This document shows, in pieces, positions 38,561-47,515 of a stretch of DNA of 64,000 nt (the first letter of the stretch is position 1; the number at the start of each line of letters is the position of its first letter). The DNA comes from an uncultured Pirellulaceae bacterium (GTDB taxonomy: Bacteria > Planctomycetota > Planctomycetia > Pirellulales > Pirellulaceae). The notes under the pieces are model-generated. The model was given only the letters and a program-made list of their open reading frames with translations. It did no database searches and was not told the DNA's origin. Both the position numbers and the translations under genes were made by a program. The stretch is from NCBI GenBank assembly GCA_937941455.1, contig CALDHM010000010.1:124001-188000 (forward strand), in the 5' to 3' direction.

Positions 38561-39883
38561 ATGTTTGATCGTTTCGAAAAACTGTCGGCTATACTTCATT
38601 CGCCCGTCCGTATCTTGGGGCTAGTCCTGCTCCTGATATTTTCGGTGGAAGTGTGTGTCATGCTCTTGTTGCCCTACTTGATTCCGAATGTTTGGGGGGA
38701 GACAGTCCGAGCCGTGATCGACGCGGTCTTGTTGACTTTGGTCTGTGCCCCCGTCTTGTGGTGGGTGATCATCGGACCGTTGCGACGAATCGCTATCCAG
38801 GAGCATCAACGCAGCGAAACCATTGTGGCGAACGCTGGCGAGGGGATCGTGACGTTCGACCCACTCGGCAAAATTCAAACATGCAATCGCGCTTTGACCG
38901 GACTGTTAGCAACCGACGCCACCGCGATCATCGGCAGAAGCATCCATGAGTTTTTCGAATTTTGGCCGGACACGTTGCCGAGCACCCCGCAGTCCTTGCG
39001 GATGACGGGCTTGCGGCAAAACGGCGAGCGTTTTCCTGTCGAGATTTCGATCAGTGAATATCCATCCCAGACCGGACGGCAGTTGATCGCCATTGCCCGC
39101 GATTTGACCGATTCGGAACGAGCCGAGGCTCACCGGCTGGAGATGGCTCGCGAGTCCGAAGCCCTAAGAGCTCAACAAATGGCGACCTTGGCCCAAGTGG
39201 CGACCGGTGTCGCTCATGAAATCCGCAATCCGCTGACATCGATCAAGCTGCTGATCCAGGTTAATCGCCAAAATTTCGCCAGCATGGGCTTGCCGGCCGA
39301 TGATCTGGAGCTAGTCGAGCATGAAATTCGCCGGATGGAACGGAGTGTCAGCAATCTGCTCGACTATGCCAGACCAGAACAAGGCCATTGGGAAACAGTA
39401 ACCTTGCAGCGAGTGATCCAAAAGACCGTTCAACTTTTGGACGGGCAACTCAAGCAGCGAGGGGTCGAATTGCTGCTCGAAGGGATCGATCAACAATGCT
39501 TGGTTTATGCGGACGCCGCGCATTTGCAACAGTTGCTGTTGAATTTGGCGCTGAACGGTATCGATGCGATGCCCCACGGTGGAAGGCTGACGATCAGTTG
39601 TCAGAAATCGGCGAACAAGATTCACTTAACGGTGCGTGACACCGGGGTTGGGCTCCGCGCCGAAGTCATCGACAAATTATTCACTCCGTTCACAACGACT
39701 AAGCCCAACGGCGTGGGACTGGGTCTGAGTATTTGCCGCCGGATTGCCGAGGCGCATGGCGGCGACATCACGTTCGCAAGTCATCCGGAAGGCGGCACCG
39801 AGTTCCGGGTCAGTTTGCCCATAGCCTTTTCCTCCGCCAGCGACCATGGCCCGTCCTCCGAAGTCCTATGCAACGTCTTTTAG
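38561..39883 (+). CDS. PAS-domain sensor histidine kinase (NtrB-like)
   Basis: 440 residues: two membrane helices (about 18-42 and 52-72) with only about 10 residues between them, a PAS domain (about 80-185), a HisKA domain with the phosphorylated His in GVAHEIRNPLTSIK, and an HATPase domain (N-box LLLNLALNGIDAMP, DTGVGL, GVGLGLSICRRI). The short periplasmic loop suggests sensing in the membrane or by the cytoplasmic PAS. Its 3' end overlaps the response regulator gene by 16 bases. Confidence 0.94.
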   Translation: MFDRFEKLSAILHSPVRILGLVLLLIFSVEVCVMLLLPYLIPNVWGETVRAVIDAVLLTLVCAPVLWWVIIGPLRRIAIQEHQRSETIVANAGEGIVTFDPLGKIQTCNRALTGLLATDATAIIGRSIHEFFEFWPDTLPSTPQSLRMTGLRQNGERFPVEISISEYPSQTGRQLIAIARDLTDSERAEAHRLEMARESEALRAQQMATLAQVATGVAHEIRNPLTSIKLLIQVNRQNFASMGLPADDLELVEHEIRRMERSVSNLLDYARPEQGHWETVTLQRVIQKTVQLLDGQLKQRGVELLLEGIDQQCLVYADAAHLQQLLLNLALNGIDAMPHGGRLTISCQKSANKIHLTVRDTGVGLRAEVIDKLFTPFTTTKPNGVGLGLSICRRIAEAHGGDITFASHPEGGTEFRVSLPIAFSSASDHGPSSEVLCNVF

Positions 39884-41295
39884 TAATCGATGACGAGCCT
39901 TCGATTTGCAAGGCTTTCGTCCGGGCCTTCTCCGACGATTCGACGGAGGTGCTGATTGCCTCCAGCGCGGCCGAGGCGATGGCGATTTACGAGACGTCCC
40001 TGCCGGATGTCATTGTGATCGATTTGAGCTTGCCGGATATGGACGGCTTGGAACTCTTTCGCCGCATCCGTACCATCGACCCGTGCGTGCCGTGTATTTT
40101 CATCACTGGTCACGGTACCGTTCAATCGGCGATCGAGGCCACGAAGTTGGGCGCGTACGACTATCTGTTCAAACCGCTGGAACTGGATGAGATTCGGCGA
40201 CTGCTGGACAAAGCATTCAATTTGAGCCGCATGTTGCGGATCCAACCAATCCTGGCCGACAGCGATACCGAGCCGGCCCTGGGGCAGGACGCGATTGTCG
40301 GGCGATGTCACGCTATGAAGGAGGTCTACAAAGCAATCGGCCTGGCCTCTTCGCAAAACCTGAACGTCATGATCTTGGGCGAAAGCGGAACAGGAAAAGA
40401 GCTGGTGGCCCGAGCGATCTATCACCACAGCGATCGGCATCTTGGCCCCTTTCAAGCCATCAACTGCGCGGCGATCCCCGACGCCCTGCTCGAAAGCGAG
40501 ATTTTCGGGCATGAACAAGGCGCTTTTACCGACGCCCATCGCCAGCGCATCGGCAAGCTTGAACAGGCGCACGGCGGCACCTTATTCCTCGACGAGGTTG
40601 GCGACATGTCGCCGCTGACCCAAGCCAAGTTGCTGCGGGCTGTTCAAGAGAAGGTCTTCGAACGTGTCGGAGGCAATCAGCCCATCAAGGTCGATGTGCG
40701 GATCATTGCCGCCACCAATCACGATCTCAAAAAATTAGTCTCCGAAGGGATGTTTCGCTCCGATCTATACTTTCGGCTCAGCGACATGATCATTCAACTG
40801 CCGCCACTGTGGGAACGGGGCGAAGATCTGCAGGTCTTGGCCGAATACTTTTTGCGGAAATACAGCAAGGAATTCAAGAAGGACCTCCGCGGTATCGCTC
40901 CCGAAACGCTGGCTCAATTGCAAAACTATCATTGGCCCGGCAACGTGCGAGAGTTGGAAAGCGTGATCAAGCAATCGCTATTGACCGCCCGTGGCAATTG
41001 GCTGCTCCCCGATTTCCTGCCGCCGCTGGGGGATCGCCTGACGAATCTCGGCAAGCCCCTGAATGGTGATTATCTTTCCAAGGAATTCATCGCTCGGCGA
41101 TTGTCCGAGGGTAGTACCAATTTGTACTTGGAAGCAATGGCGCTGGCCGAGGCACAGCTCTTCAAACAAGTCTTGACCTTTACCGCCGGTAATCAGCTCA
41201 AGGCAGCCACAATCCTCGGGATCAGTCGAGTGACGCTGCGCAGCAAATTAAAGCAACTGGGAATCGACGCGGCAGATTTCAGCTCCCGCGATTAG
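39868..41295 (+). CDS. NtrC-family response regulator (sigma-54 activator)
   Basis: 475 residues: receiver (phospho-Asp in VIVIDLSLPDMDG, Lys in LFKPL), AAA+ domain (Walker A GESGTGKE, Walker B LFLDEV) and a Fis-type HTH (ATILGISRVTLRSKLKQLGI). The sigma-54 contact loop reads GAFTDA rather than GAFTGA, a substitution at a residue important in the classic activators, so its action on sigma-54 deserves a check. The ATG at 39868 overlaps the kinase gene, so the two are co-translated. Confidence 0.94.
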   Translation: MQRLLVIDDEPSICKAFVRAFSDDSTEVLIASSAAEAMAIYETSLPDVIVIDLSLPDMDGLELFRRIRTIDPCVPCIFITGHGTVQSAIEATKLGAYDYLFKPLELDEIRRLLDKAFNLSRMLRIQPILADSDTEPALGQDAIVGRCHAMKEVYKAIGLASSQNLNVMILGESGTGKELVARAIYHHSDRHLGPFQAINCAAIPDALLESEIFGHEQGAFTDAHRQRIGKLEQAHGGTLFLDEVGDMSPLTQAKLLRAVQEKVFERVGGNQPIKVDVRIIAATNHDLKKLVSEGMFRSDLYFRLSDMIIQLPPLWERGEDLQVLAEYFLRKYSKEFKKDLRGIAPETLAQLQNYHWPGNVRELESVIKQSLLTARGNWLLPDFLPPLGDRLTNLGKPLNGDYLSKEFIARRLSEGSTNLYLEAMALAEAQLFKQVLTFTAGNQLKAATILGISRVTLRSKLKQLGIDAADFSSRD

Positions 41296-41475
41296 CGCCA
41301 TTTCCCAACCGTCACCAGCCGTAACCCTACAGCAAGGGCTGCTTTTACGACAGCCTGATAGTGAGGTCGCAAATCCTTTGCCTTCTCATCGCAATTATTC
41401 CTGGGCCAGTACCGCCGGCGAGGATTCACCAACGTACCCGCGGAGAAACATTGTCCGCGTCTTCTGCTTCGACGG

Positions 41476-44400
41476 CTACATGCCTTCGGTGCGACCAGAC
41501 GGTAGGCCGCGGACAAACCAAGGATAAATGGCCGGAACTACTAGCGAAGTAAGCAGCGTCGACGTGATCAAGCCGCCGATGACAACCGTGGCTAGTGGTC
41601 GCTGCATCTCAGCCCCATCGCTGGTCGACAGAGCCATCGGCAAAAATCCGAGGCTCGCCACCAAGGCCGTCATGAGCACTGGTCGCAATCGGGTCAGCGC
41701 CGTATGGTAGCTGACTTCCGCGATCGGCAGGTCCGATTTGCGAGCATCTTCCGCGGCAGTCACCCACACCAGACCGTTGAGCACCGCGACGCCAAACAGC
41801 GCAATGAAGCCGACGCCTGCCGAAATGCTGAACGGCATCTCACGTAAGTACAAGGCGAAAATCCCACCCGAGGCAGCCATGGGAACCGCCAGGAAAATAA
41901 GTAACGCGAGTTTCAATGAACCGAGACTCATCTGCAGCATGATCAGAATCAACAGCAGAACGATCGGCAGGATGATCGCCAGCCGCAAACTGGCTGATTG
42001 CAAATTCTCGAAATCTCCTCCCCAACGAATTTCGTAACCGGGGGGAAGCTCGACTTTTTCGGCCACCAATTGTTGTGCTTCCGCCACGAATGAAGCAACA
42101 TCGCGACCACGCACGTTGGCCGAAATAAAGGTGCGACGGCGATTGCCCTCGTGTTCAATCGACGGCGGTGTCTCCTCGAGACGAATGTCGGCCAGTTCTC
42201 GCAAGGAAATCGGACGGCCTTGCCCATCGCGGATTGGAATTTGCTCGAGATATTCGATCCTTTCCCGCCAATGCTGCGGAACTCGCACAATGATTGGATA
42301 CCGAGCCCGACCTTCGTAAATTACGCCGACATAGCGACCTCCCAAACTGGCGACGACATTCAAAATTGCCTGCGCGTCGATGCCGTACTGAGCCAGAGCG
42401 TCCGGTTTGGCGGTGATGGTCAGCGTCGACAAATTCGCCTGATAATCTGCCTTGACGTCAGCCGCGCCAGGCAGCGTCTGTAACAGTGCCTCGATTTCCT
42501 TGCCCTTGGCTCCAAGTACCTCGATTTGATCGCCGTAGAGCAGAACGGCGACGTCCGCCTTGACACCAGCCACGAGCTCGTCGACGCGCATTTCGATAGG
42601 CTGAGTAAAGCCGAACACGACGCCCGGAACGGCCTGAGACAATTCCGCTGACATCTGTTCGATCAATTCGTTACGCGTTTTTTTCACGGGCCAATCGTGG
42701 ACTGGCCGCAGCAGGACCCACACGTCGGTTTGGTGGACCCCCATGACATCATTAGCGATTTCCGGCCGACCAGTTTTTGAGAAGACCGATTTCACCTCGG
42801 GATATTTCAGCAATATCTGTTCGATTTGGGTCGACATTTCGATCGACCCTTCCAAGGTGGCGCTCGGCAACCGAACCGCCTCGACCAGCAGGTCCCCCTC
42901 CTCTAATCGCGGCATGAATTCAGCCCCCAAGTGGCGAGCCACGGGGATACTGACCAAAAAGATAGTGAGGGCGATCAATACTGTCGCCACCGGATGACGA
43001 ATGGCACCGGCCACCAGCGGCTGATAAACCGATTTCGTCAGCCGTACCAGCGGTACCTCATGCTCGGTCATCCGCTTCGGTAAAAAAAGGGCAGCCATCG
43101 CAGGGATGAATGTCAACGAAAGAATCATCGATCCGGCTAGAGCGAACAGAATCGTCAGCGCCATCGGCCGAAACAGCTTCCCTTCCGTTCCTTGCAACAG
43201 CAATACGGGAAAGAACACAATCGCGATAATGATCACGCCGAAGATCGACGGACGAAGCACTTCCAGAGCCGCTTGCCGCACGATACTGGCATGCGACGTA
43301 TGGCCATCGCGATGGGAGATCTTGCGGATGCAATTTTCGATCATGATGACGCCGCTATCGACGATTAACCCAAAGTCGATCGCCCCCAAACTCATCAGGC
43401 TCGCCGTGATTCCGGTAAAACCCATAATGTTGGTGGCAAACAGCATCGACAGGGGAATCAGCAGTGCAACGATCAAACCTGCACGCAGGTCGCCCAGCAT
43501 GAGCAACAAAACGGCGATGACCAGCAGCCCCCCCTCTATCAGATTGTTCAGCACCGTTTTCAGAGTCCGATTGATCAAATCAGCGCGATCGTAGGTAATT
43601 TCCAGCGTGACTCCCTCCGGCAGTGTCGCTTCGACCTCTCGCAGCCGCTCTTTGACGGCATTGACGACTTCACGGGAGTTCTCGCCGATCAGCATCATTA
43701 CCATGCCGGTGACGATTTCGCCGCGCCCATCACGGGTCACAGCACCTTGGCGCGTCATTGGCTCGATGCTGACGCGGGCGATGTCGCGCAGCAGAATCGA
43801 TTGGCCATCCGGCTCGCGGCGAATAACGACGTTTTCGATGTCTTGTACATTAGTCAACAGCGACACGCCACGTACAAAACGCTGTTCGCCAGTGTGGACG
43901 ATGTAGCCGCCGCCCGCAGTGCCATTGTTGGCTTCCAGCTTCTGAAAGACCATTTCCAGAGAGATGCCGTAACTGGCCATCCGATCGGGATCAGGTTGAA
44001 CCTCGAAGGTTTTATAAAAACCTCCGTGCGAGTTGATGTCGGTGACCCCGCTGACTTGCTTTAGCCGTGGGGCAATCTCCCACTCCAGCAGCGTTCGCAG
44101 TTCCATCGCCGTGTGCTTCCGGCTGCGCACTTCAAACTGCAGAATTTCGCCAAGGGCCGTCGTCAGCGGACCCAATGTCGGTGTTCCATAGCCAAGAGGA
44201 ATCTGCGCGGCAGCACCGTTCAGCCGTTCGGCGACAAGCTGCCGCGCGCGGAACAGGTCACTTCCCTCGTGGAACACGATCGTGACCACCGAGATGCCGA
44301 ATTTGGAAACGCTGCGAATCTCTTCGACATTCGGCAGACCTCCCATGACCGTCTCGACCGGATAAGTGACGTATCGTTCCACCTCGATAGGCGATAGGGA

Positions 44401-44562
44401 GCCCGCGTCAGTCACCACCTGGACCTGTATATTCGTGAGATCAGGAACGGCGTCGATGGGTAGGCGAATGGCAGAAGATACTCCCGCGCCAGCCATCAGC
44501 AGCGTGAAAATAATCACGAGCAGCCGATTCGACAGGGATGTCTCGATAAGCCTTGCGAGCAT
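41476..44562 (-). CDS. heavy-metal efflux RND pump (CzcA family)
   Basis: 1028 residues, CzcA/CusA-type inner-membrane RND transporter. Two groups of membrane helices frame periplasmic porter domains. The proton-relay helix reads DFGLIVDSGVIMIEN, the Asp/Asp/Glu arrangement of Zn/Co/Ni/Cd exporters (CzcA-like) rather than Cu/Ag exporters. Other marks: RLPIDAVPDLTNIQV, YVTYPVE, HEGSDLFRARQLVAERL. The ATG at 44562 is chosen; the frame runs open to 44661. The adaptor gene is upstream, but no outer-membrane TolC-like gene is in the window. Confidence 0.93.
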   Translation of the reverse strand: MLARLIETSLSNRLLVIIFTLLMAGAGVSSAIRLPIDAVPDLTNIQVQVVTDAGSLSPIEVERYVTYPVETVMGGLPNVEEIRSVSKFGISVVTIVFHEGSDLFRARQLVAERLNGAAAQIPLGYGTPTLGPLTTALGEILQFEVRSRKHTAMELRTLLEWEIAPRLKQVSGVTDINSHGGFYKTFEVQPDPDRMASYGISLEMVFQKLEANNGTAGGGYIVHTGEQRFVRGVSLLTNVQDIENVVIRREPDGQSILLRDIARVSIEPMTRQGAVTRDGRGEIVTGMVMMLIGENSREVVNAVKERLREVEATLPEGVTLEITYDRADLINRTLKTVLNNLIEGGLLVIAVLLLMLGDLRAGLIVALLIPLSMLFATNIMGFTGITASLMSLGAIDFGLIVDSGVIMIENCIRKISHRDGHTSHASIVRQAALEVLRPSIFGVIIIAIVFFPVLLLQGTEGKLFRPMALTILFALAGSMILSLTFIPAMAALFLPKRMTEHEVPLVRLTKSVYQPLVAGAIRHPVATVLIALTIFLVSIPVARHLGAEFMPRLEEGDLLVEAVRLPSATLEGSIEMSTQIEQILLKYPEVKSVFSKTGRPEIANDVMGVHQTDVWVLLRPVHDWPVKKTRNELIEQMSAELSQAVPGVVFGFTQPIEMRVDELVAGVKADVAVLLYGDQIEVLGAKGKEIEALLQTLPGAADVKADYQANLSTLTITAKPDALAQYGIDAQAILNVVASLGGRYVGVIYEGRARYPIIVRVPQHWRERIEYLEQIPIRDGQGRPISLRELADIRLEETPPSIEHEGNRRRTFISANVRGRDVASFVAEAQQLVAEKVELPPGYEIRWGGDFENLQSASLRLAIILPIVLLLILIMLQMSLGSLKLALLIFLAVPMAASGGIFALYLREMPFSISAGVGFIALFGVAVLNGLVWVTAAEDARKSDLPIAEVSYHTALTRLRPVLMTALVASLGFLPMALSTSDGAEMQRPLATVVIGGLITSTLLTSLVVPAIYPWFVRGLPSGRTEGM

Positions 44563-44620
44563 GAATATTGACCTGGCGCGATAAACCTGAAACGTCGAAC
44601 TAAATTCAATGGATCGCGGG

Positions 44621-44812
44621 TCAGCCGACCGGCGCAAAGACCACTTTGGGGGAAAGCGCAATCAGCCTCAATAAGGCTTCACGAGGGCTACTCCTGCCGA
44701 AGTCGATGTGAATGACTGGCCGTTTGCCCTGCGCTGCCCGCCCGGCAACCAACCTTAAACCAACGAAAACCGTCGAACCTGCGGTGAGCCTTGCGCGAGG
44801 TCGTGCCATCAT
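44621..44812 (-). CDS. possible small protein between the RND adaptor and pump
   Basis: A 63-codon frame whose ATG overlaps the adaptor stop (ATGATG; stop TGA) with GGAGG directly upstream, and which ends 58 bases before the pump start. The product is basic with a mildly hydrophobic middle (VFVGLRLVAG) and no recognised family. The coupling is attractive but may be chance in a GC-rich stretch. Confidence 0.3.
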   Translation of the reverse strand: MMARPRARLTAGSTVFVGLRLVAGRAAQGKRPVIHIDFGRSSPREALLRLIALSPKVVFAPVG

Positions 44813-46329
44813 TCCTCCGCGCGCTGTAACAATTCCGACTTCAGCAAAAACGCGCCGCGGGTCACCACAAGTTGGCCAGGTTGTAAGCCGTGAGTAATTT
44901 CCACAAGATCCCCGACAGTCGCTCCCACAGTGACGTCGACCTTTTTAAATTTTCCGTCTTGCAGATCGACGAAGACGAATTGCTGACCTTCATGCTGCAT
45001 CACGGCGTCCGGCGCAATGGTCACAACCTCCCGGGAAGCGCTAACCGGGATTTTGACGCGGACGAACATGCCCGGACGCAACTGTCCATGCTGATTGTCG
45101 ATCGTGGCCACCAGGGGGATCGAATTGTTCTCGACTTGCAATTCGCGGCCAAAATATCGGACATTTGCCGGAAAAGACTGATGATTCAGTGCCGGCACAA
45201 TCACGGTGATCGTCGCCTCCGGTTGCAGACCGATCACGGCCCAATCGTTGTCGCGAATGCTCGCCTCGACCGTCAGTCGCGTAGTATTCGCCAGCACGAA
45301 CAGCGTATCTCCGCGGGACACGCGTTCATTGGCTGCGAACTGGCGGGATTCGATGGTCCCGGCGAACGGAGCGCGAACCTCCAACTTCAACAGCGATTCC
45401 GCAGCGAATTCCTGTGTATCTCGCCGCGGCGCTGGATTGCCCAAAAGGGCGTCGAGCGACTGCCAGGCCAGATTGAGTTGCCGCTCGGCTTCCTCCGCGG
45501 CCGCCTCGGCCCGCGACAACGCCAACCGCGCGGCGTACGCCGCGTCCTCTCGAGCCGTCTGATACTCCGATTCGGCGACGCGTCGCTCGGTCTCCCGCTC
45601 GTACGCGACGCGGCCCGCCACCGCGCCGGTGGCGACAAGCGTAGGCAAGTTTTCGACAAGCTGCTCGGCCAGGCATAGCTTCGAATAGGCTGACAACAAT
45701 CCCTGGCGATAATTTCCCAGCGACTTGTTCCGCAGTTGTTCTTCAATTTTTTCGACCGGCGCTCTCCGTTCGAGCAGTGCCAAAAACTCGTCCAGATTGG
45801 TCACAAGGTCTTGCTCGCGCGCAAGTACCTGGCGTGCGATCTGCAATTCCTTTTGCCGCCTGAGGACTTCTGAGCGCGCCTGCCCAACCTCGGGACTGTA
45901 GACCACCGCTAACAACGCCCCGGCGTCGACCTGCTCCCCCGGCGCCACCCGCAGTTCGACCAAGATCCCCTCAACCGGCGATTTCACATCGATATGACTC
46001 CCCTGATCATACCGCAACCGCCCGGGAACCACATGCTCATGAGCCAGTGATTTGAGCTCGACAAGGCTGCTTTGGAATTGCCCCGCCTGCCGTTTTCCCT
46101 CCGCCAATTCAATCACGTCGGCGTCTTGCAGCTCGGAGACGCTCGGCTCGGCAACATGATCATGACGATCGTGGGTTTGCAGACGGTGAATCGTTAGCCA
46201 CGCTCCGCCGAGGGTTAGCAAGATGAGTACATTTGGCAGCGCATTGAAAAGTCGCTGCCGAACGATCAACCAAACAGACCTTCGGGAGGCAGTCTCCGAC
46301 AACGCTACATCGCTTTCAGGTTTAATCAT
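44809..46329 (-). CDS. RND efflux periplasmic adaptor (CzcB/HlyD family)
   Basis: 506 residues. An N-terminal membrane anchor (about 33-50) is followed by a His/Asp-rich THDRHDH segment that may bind metal. The lipoyl-like half (DVKSPVEGILVELRVAPGEQV), a long helical hairpin (about 150-290, coiled coil rich in Glu/Arg/Ala), the second lipoyl half (VRAPFAGTIESRQF) and a beta-barrel (FVRVKIPV) follow. It links the pump to an outer-membrane channel. Same operon as the pump. Confidence 0.92.
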   Translation of the reverse strand: MIKPESDVALSETASRRSVWLIVRQRLFNALPNVLILLTLGGAWLTIHRLQTHDRHDHVAEPSVSELQDADVIELAEGKRQAGQFQSSLVELKSLAHEHVVPGRLRYDQGSHIDVKSPVEGILVELRVAPGEQVDAGALLAVVYSPEVGQARSEVLRRQKELQIARQVLAREQDLVTNLDEFLALLERRAPVEKIEEQLRNKSLGNYRQGLLSAYSKLCLAEQLVENLPTLVATGAVAGRVAYERETERRVAESEYQTAREDAAYAARLALSRAEAAAEEAERQLNLAWQSLDALLGNPAPRRDTQEFAAESLLKLEVRAPFAGTIESRQFAANERVSRGDTLFVLANTTRLTVEASIRDNDWAVIGLQPEATITVIVPALNHQSFPANVRYFGRELQVENNSIPLVATIDNQHGQLRPGMFVRVKIPVSASREVVTIAPDAVMQHEGQQFVFVDLQDGKFKKVDVTVGATVGDLVEITHGLQPGQLVVTRGAFLLKSELLQRAEE

Positions 46330-46757
46330 TGATTATTGATTCATTTCTCAATTGCTCGACATCGACTATTCGCACGAAAAACCAAGACTCGGTGTGCAAA
46401 TCGCGTACCGGATAAATTGGCCGACGAATTACCGAAAAACAGGGTCCAAAAAAAAGCTATTCCGATGAACTAATAGTTTTATGGACAGTTTTTTACCAAC
46501 GGCCAGCAAGGATCTGACCAGCCGTAAGGTGGGCCATGTGCCTAATTTGGCGGCCAACGCTTGGCACCACTCCGGGGTCCTGCTATCGAGGTCGGATTTT
46601 CATTGCCAAGGGTAATCGCAGCGGTTCGGCGCGCCCTTAGGGCCAATTACGACGCGATTCAACGTTTCTGACCTCGTGATGATGCATCACCCGCTTGTTC
46701 GTCAGGTCGGCGATACTTGTACCCGGTGCAATGGAACGCGAACTCGAAAGGATCGTG
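46330..46757. other. intergenic region upstream of the RND operon
   Basis: About 430 bases between the adaptor gene (minus) and the four-helix-bundle remnant (plus). No gene recognised. The RND promoter is expected near 46340-46450. Confidence 0.35.
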
Positions 46758-47250
46758 ATGGCAGGTTCGAACTTCGAACATGTGCGGCGCGACGTTACTT
46801 CGAACATGCACGACGCGACGTTTATCAGCTATCGATCCAAGTAGGTTGCATGCTCGTATCAAATCGCAAACTCCCTCGATGGCACAAATCGATCAATTCA
46901 GATTTAATGGCTTCGCGCAGCTAAATTGATTCTGCTGACTGATGCAAAGATCATCGGTCAACAAAGCCTCAAAGACAGGAAAGGATGTTTTGAGATGGCG
47001 TACGCTTTTTACAATGTCAGGTGTCTCGATTTACGACGTCTTGCGTGTTGGCGATGCCCGTGACGGCGAATCAAATCGGCGAAGACAATCGGTCGCGAGA
47101 CGAATTGCCTCTGTGGTCCACCGATTGTTCCAATGCAGGGAGTCCGCATCGGCGTTTGAATCGGGCACGAGTACCAGCCCAGCGCGGAATCCTGACGAAC
47201 GAAACGATCCACCGGAACGGAAAGGGCCTGTCGTTTTTTTTGGCATTTTC
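46758..47250 (+). pseudogene. decayed four-helix-bundle (TIGR02436-like) gene, copy 1
   Basis: Upstream CTCGAAAGGATCGTGATG matches the start of copy 2 (minus strand, 59522), and the translation in shifting frames aligns with it: DVYQLSIQ, ACSYQIANSLDGTNR, then a TAA (46905-46907), WLRAAKLI, SLKDRKGCFEMA and, in another frame, SIYDVLRVGDARDGESNRR. Damage includes a 26-base tandem duplication (46771-46796 and 46797-46822), a frameshift near 46845, the TAA and a 2-base loss near 47025. The 3' end is uncertain. Intact relatives are about 120-residue four-helix bundles of unknown function. Confidence 0.75.
46771..46822 (+). repeat. 26-base tandem duplication
   Basis: Two adjacent units beginning ACTTCGAACATG and ending GCGACGTT, differing at a few bases. 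It breaks the frame of pseudogene copy 1. Confidence 0.8.
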
Positions 47251-47515
47251 GAAATTGCTCTCGCTATTTCCTGCCGCTGATCGCCAGTGGCATGAGCGTT
47301 GATACCCTTCTTTAGCCAGCTTCGTGGATGCAAACATGGGTCACGGGCCCATCAACAAATGACGATCCGTCCTGACAAGGAATTTCGAAAACTTGCATGA
47401 TTTTTTCGAGAACTCGCTGCTTAAAAAATGGCAAATTGATGGGCTGTTGTGGCAGCAACTCGTTATAATGAGCGGTGGTCTGGCGTTATCTAGCAAGCTG
47501 TCAACAAGGTCGCTT
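47251..47515. other. leader region of the kinase gene
   Basis: No separate gene recognised. It contains a perfect -10 hexamer TATAAT at 47464-47469, about 47 bases before the preferred kinase start at 47516. Confidence 0.4.
47464..47469 (+). promoter_or_regulatory. candidate -10 box TATAAT
   Basis: Exact sigma-70 -10 consensus; the -35 position 17 bases upstream is poor. If used, transcription starts near 47476, which rules out the upstream kinase starts at 47393 and 47468. Confidence 0.4.

Noticed and set aside
46942-47280. 112-codon plus-strand frame as a separate gene
   Set aside because: Its middle part is the frame-shifted 3' half of pseudogene copy 1, and its ends are out of frame with it.
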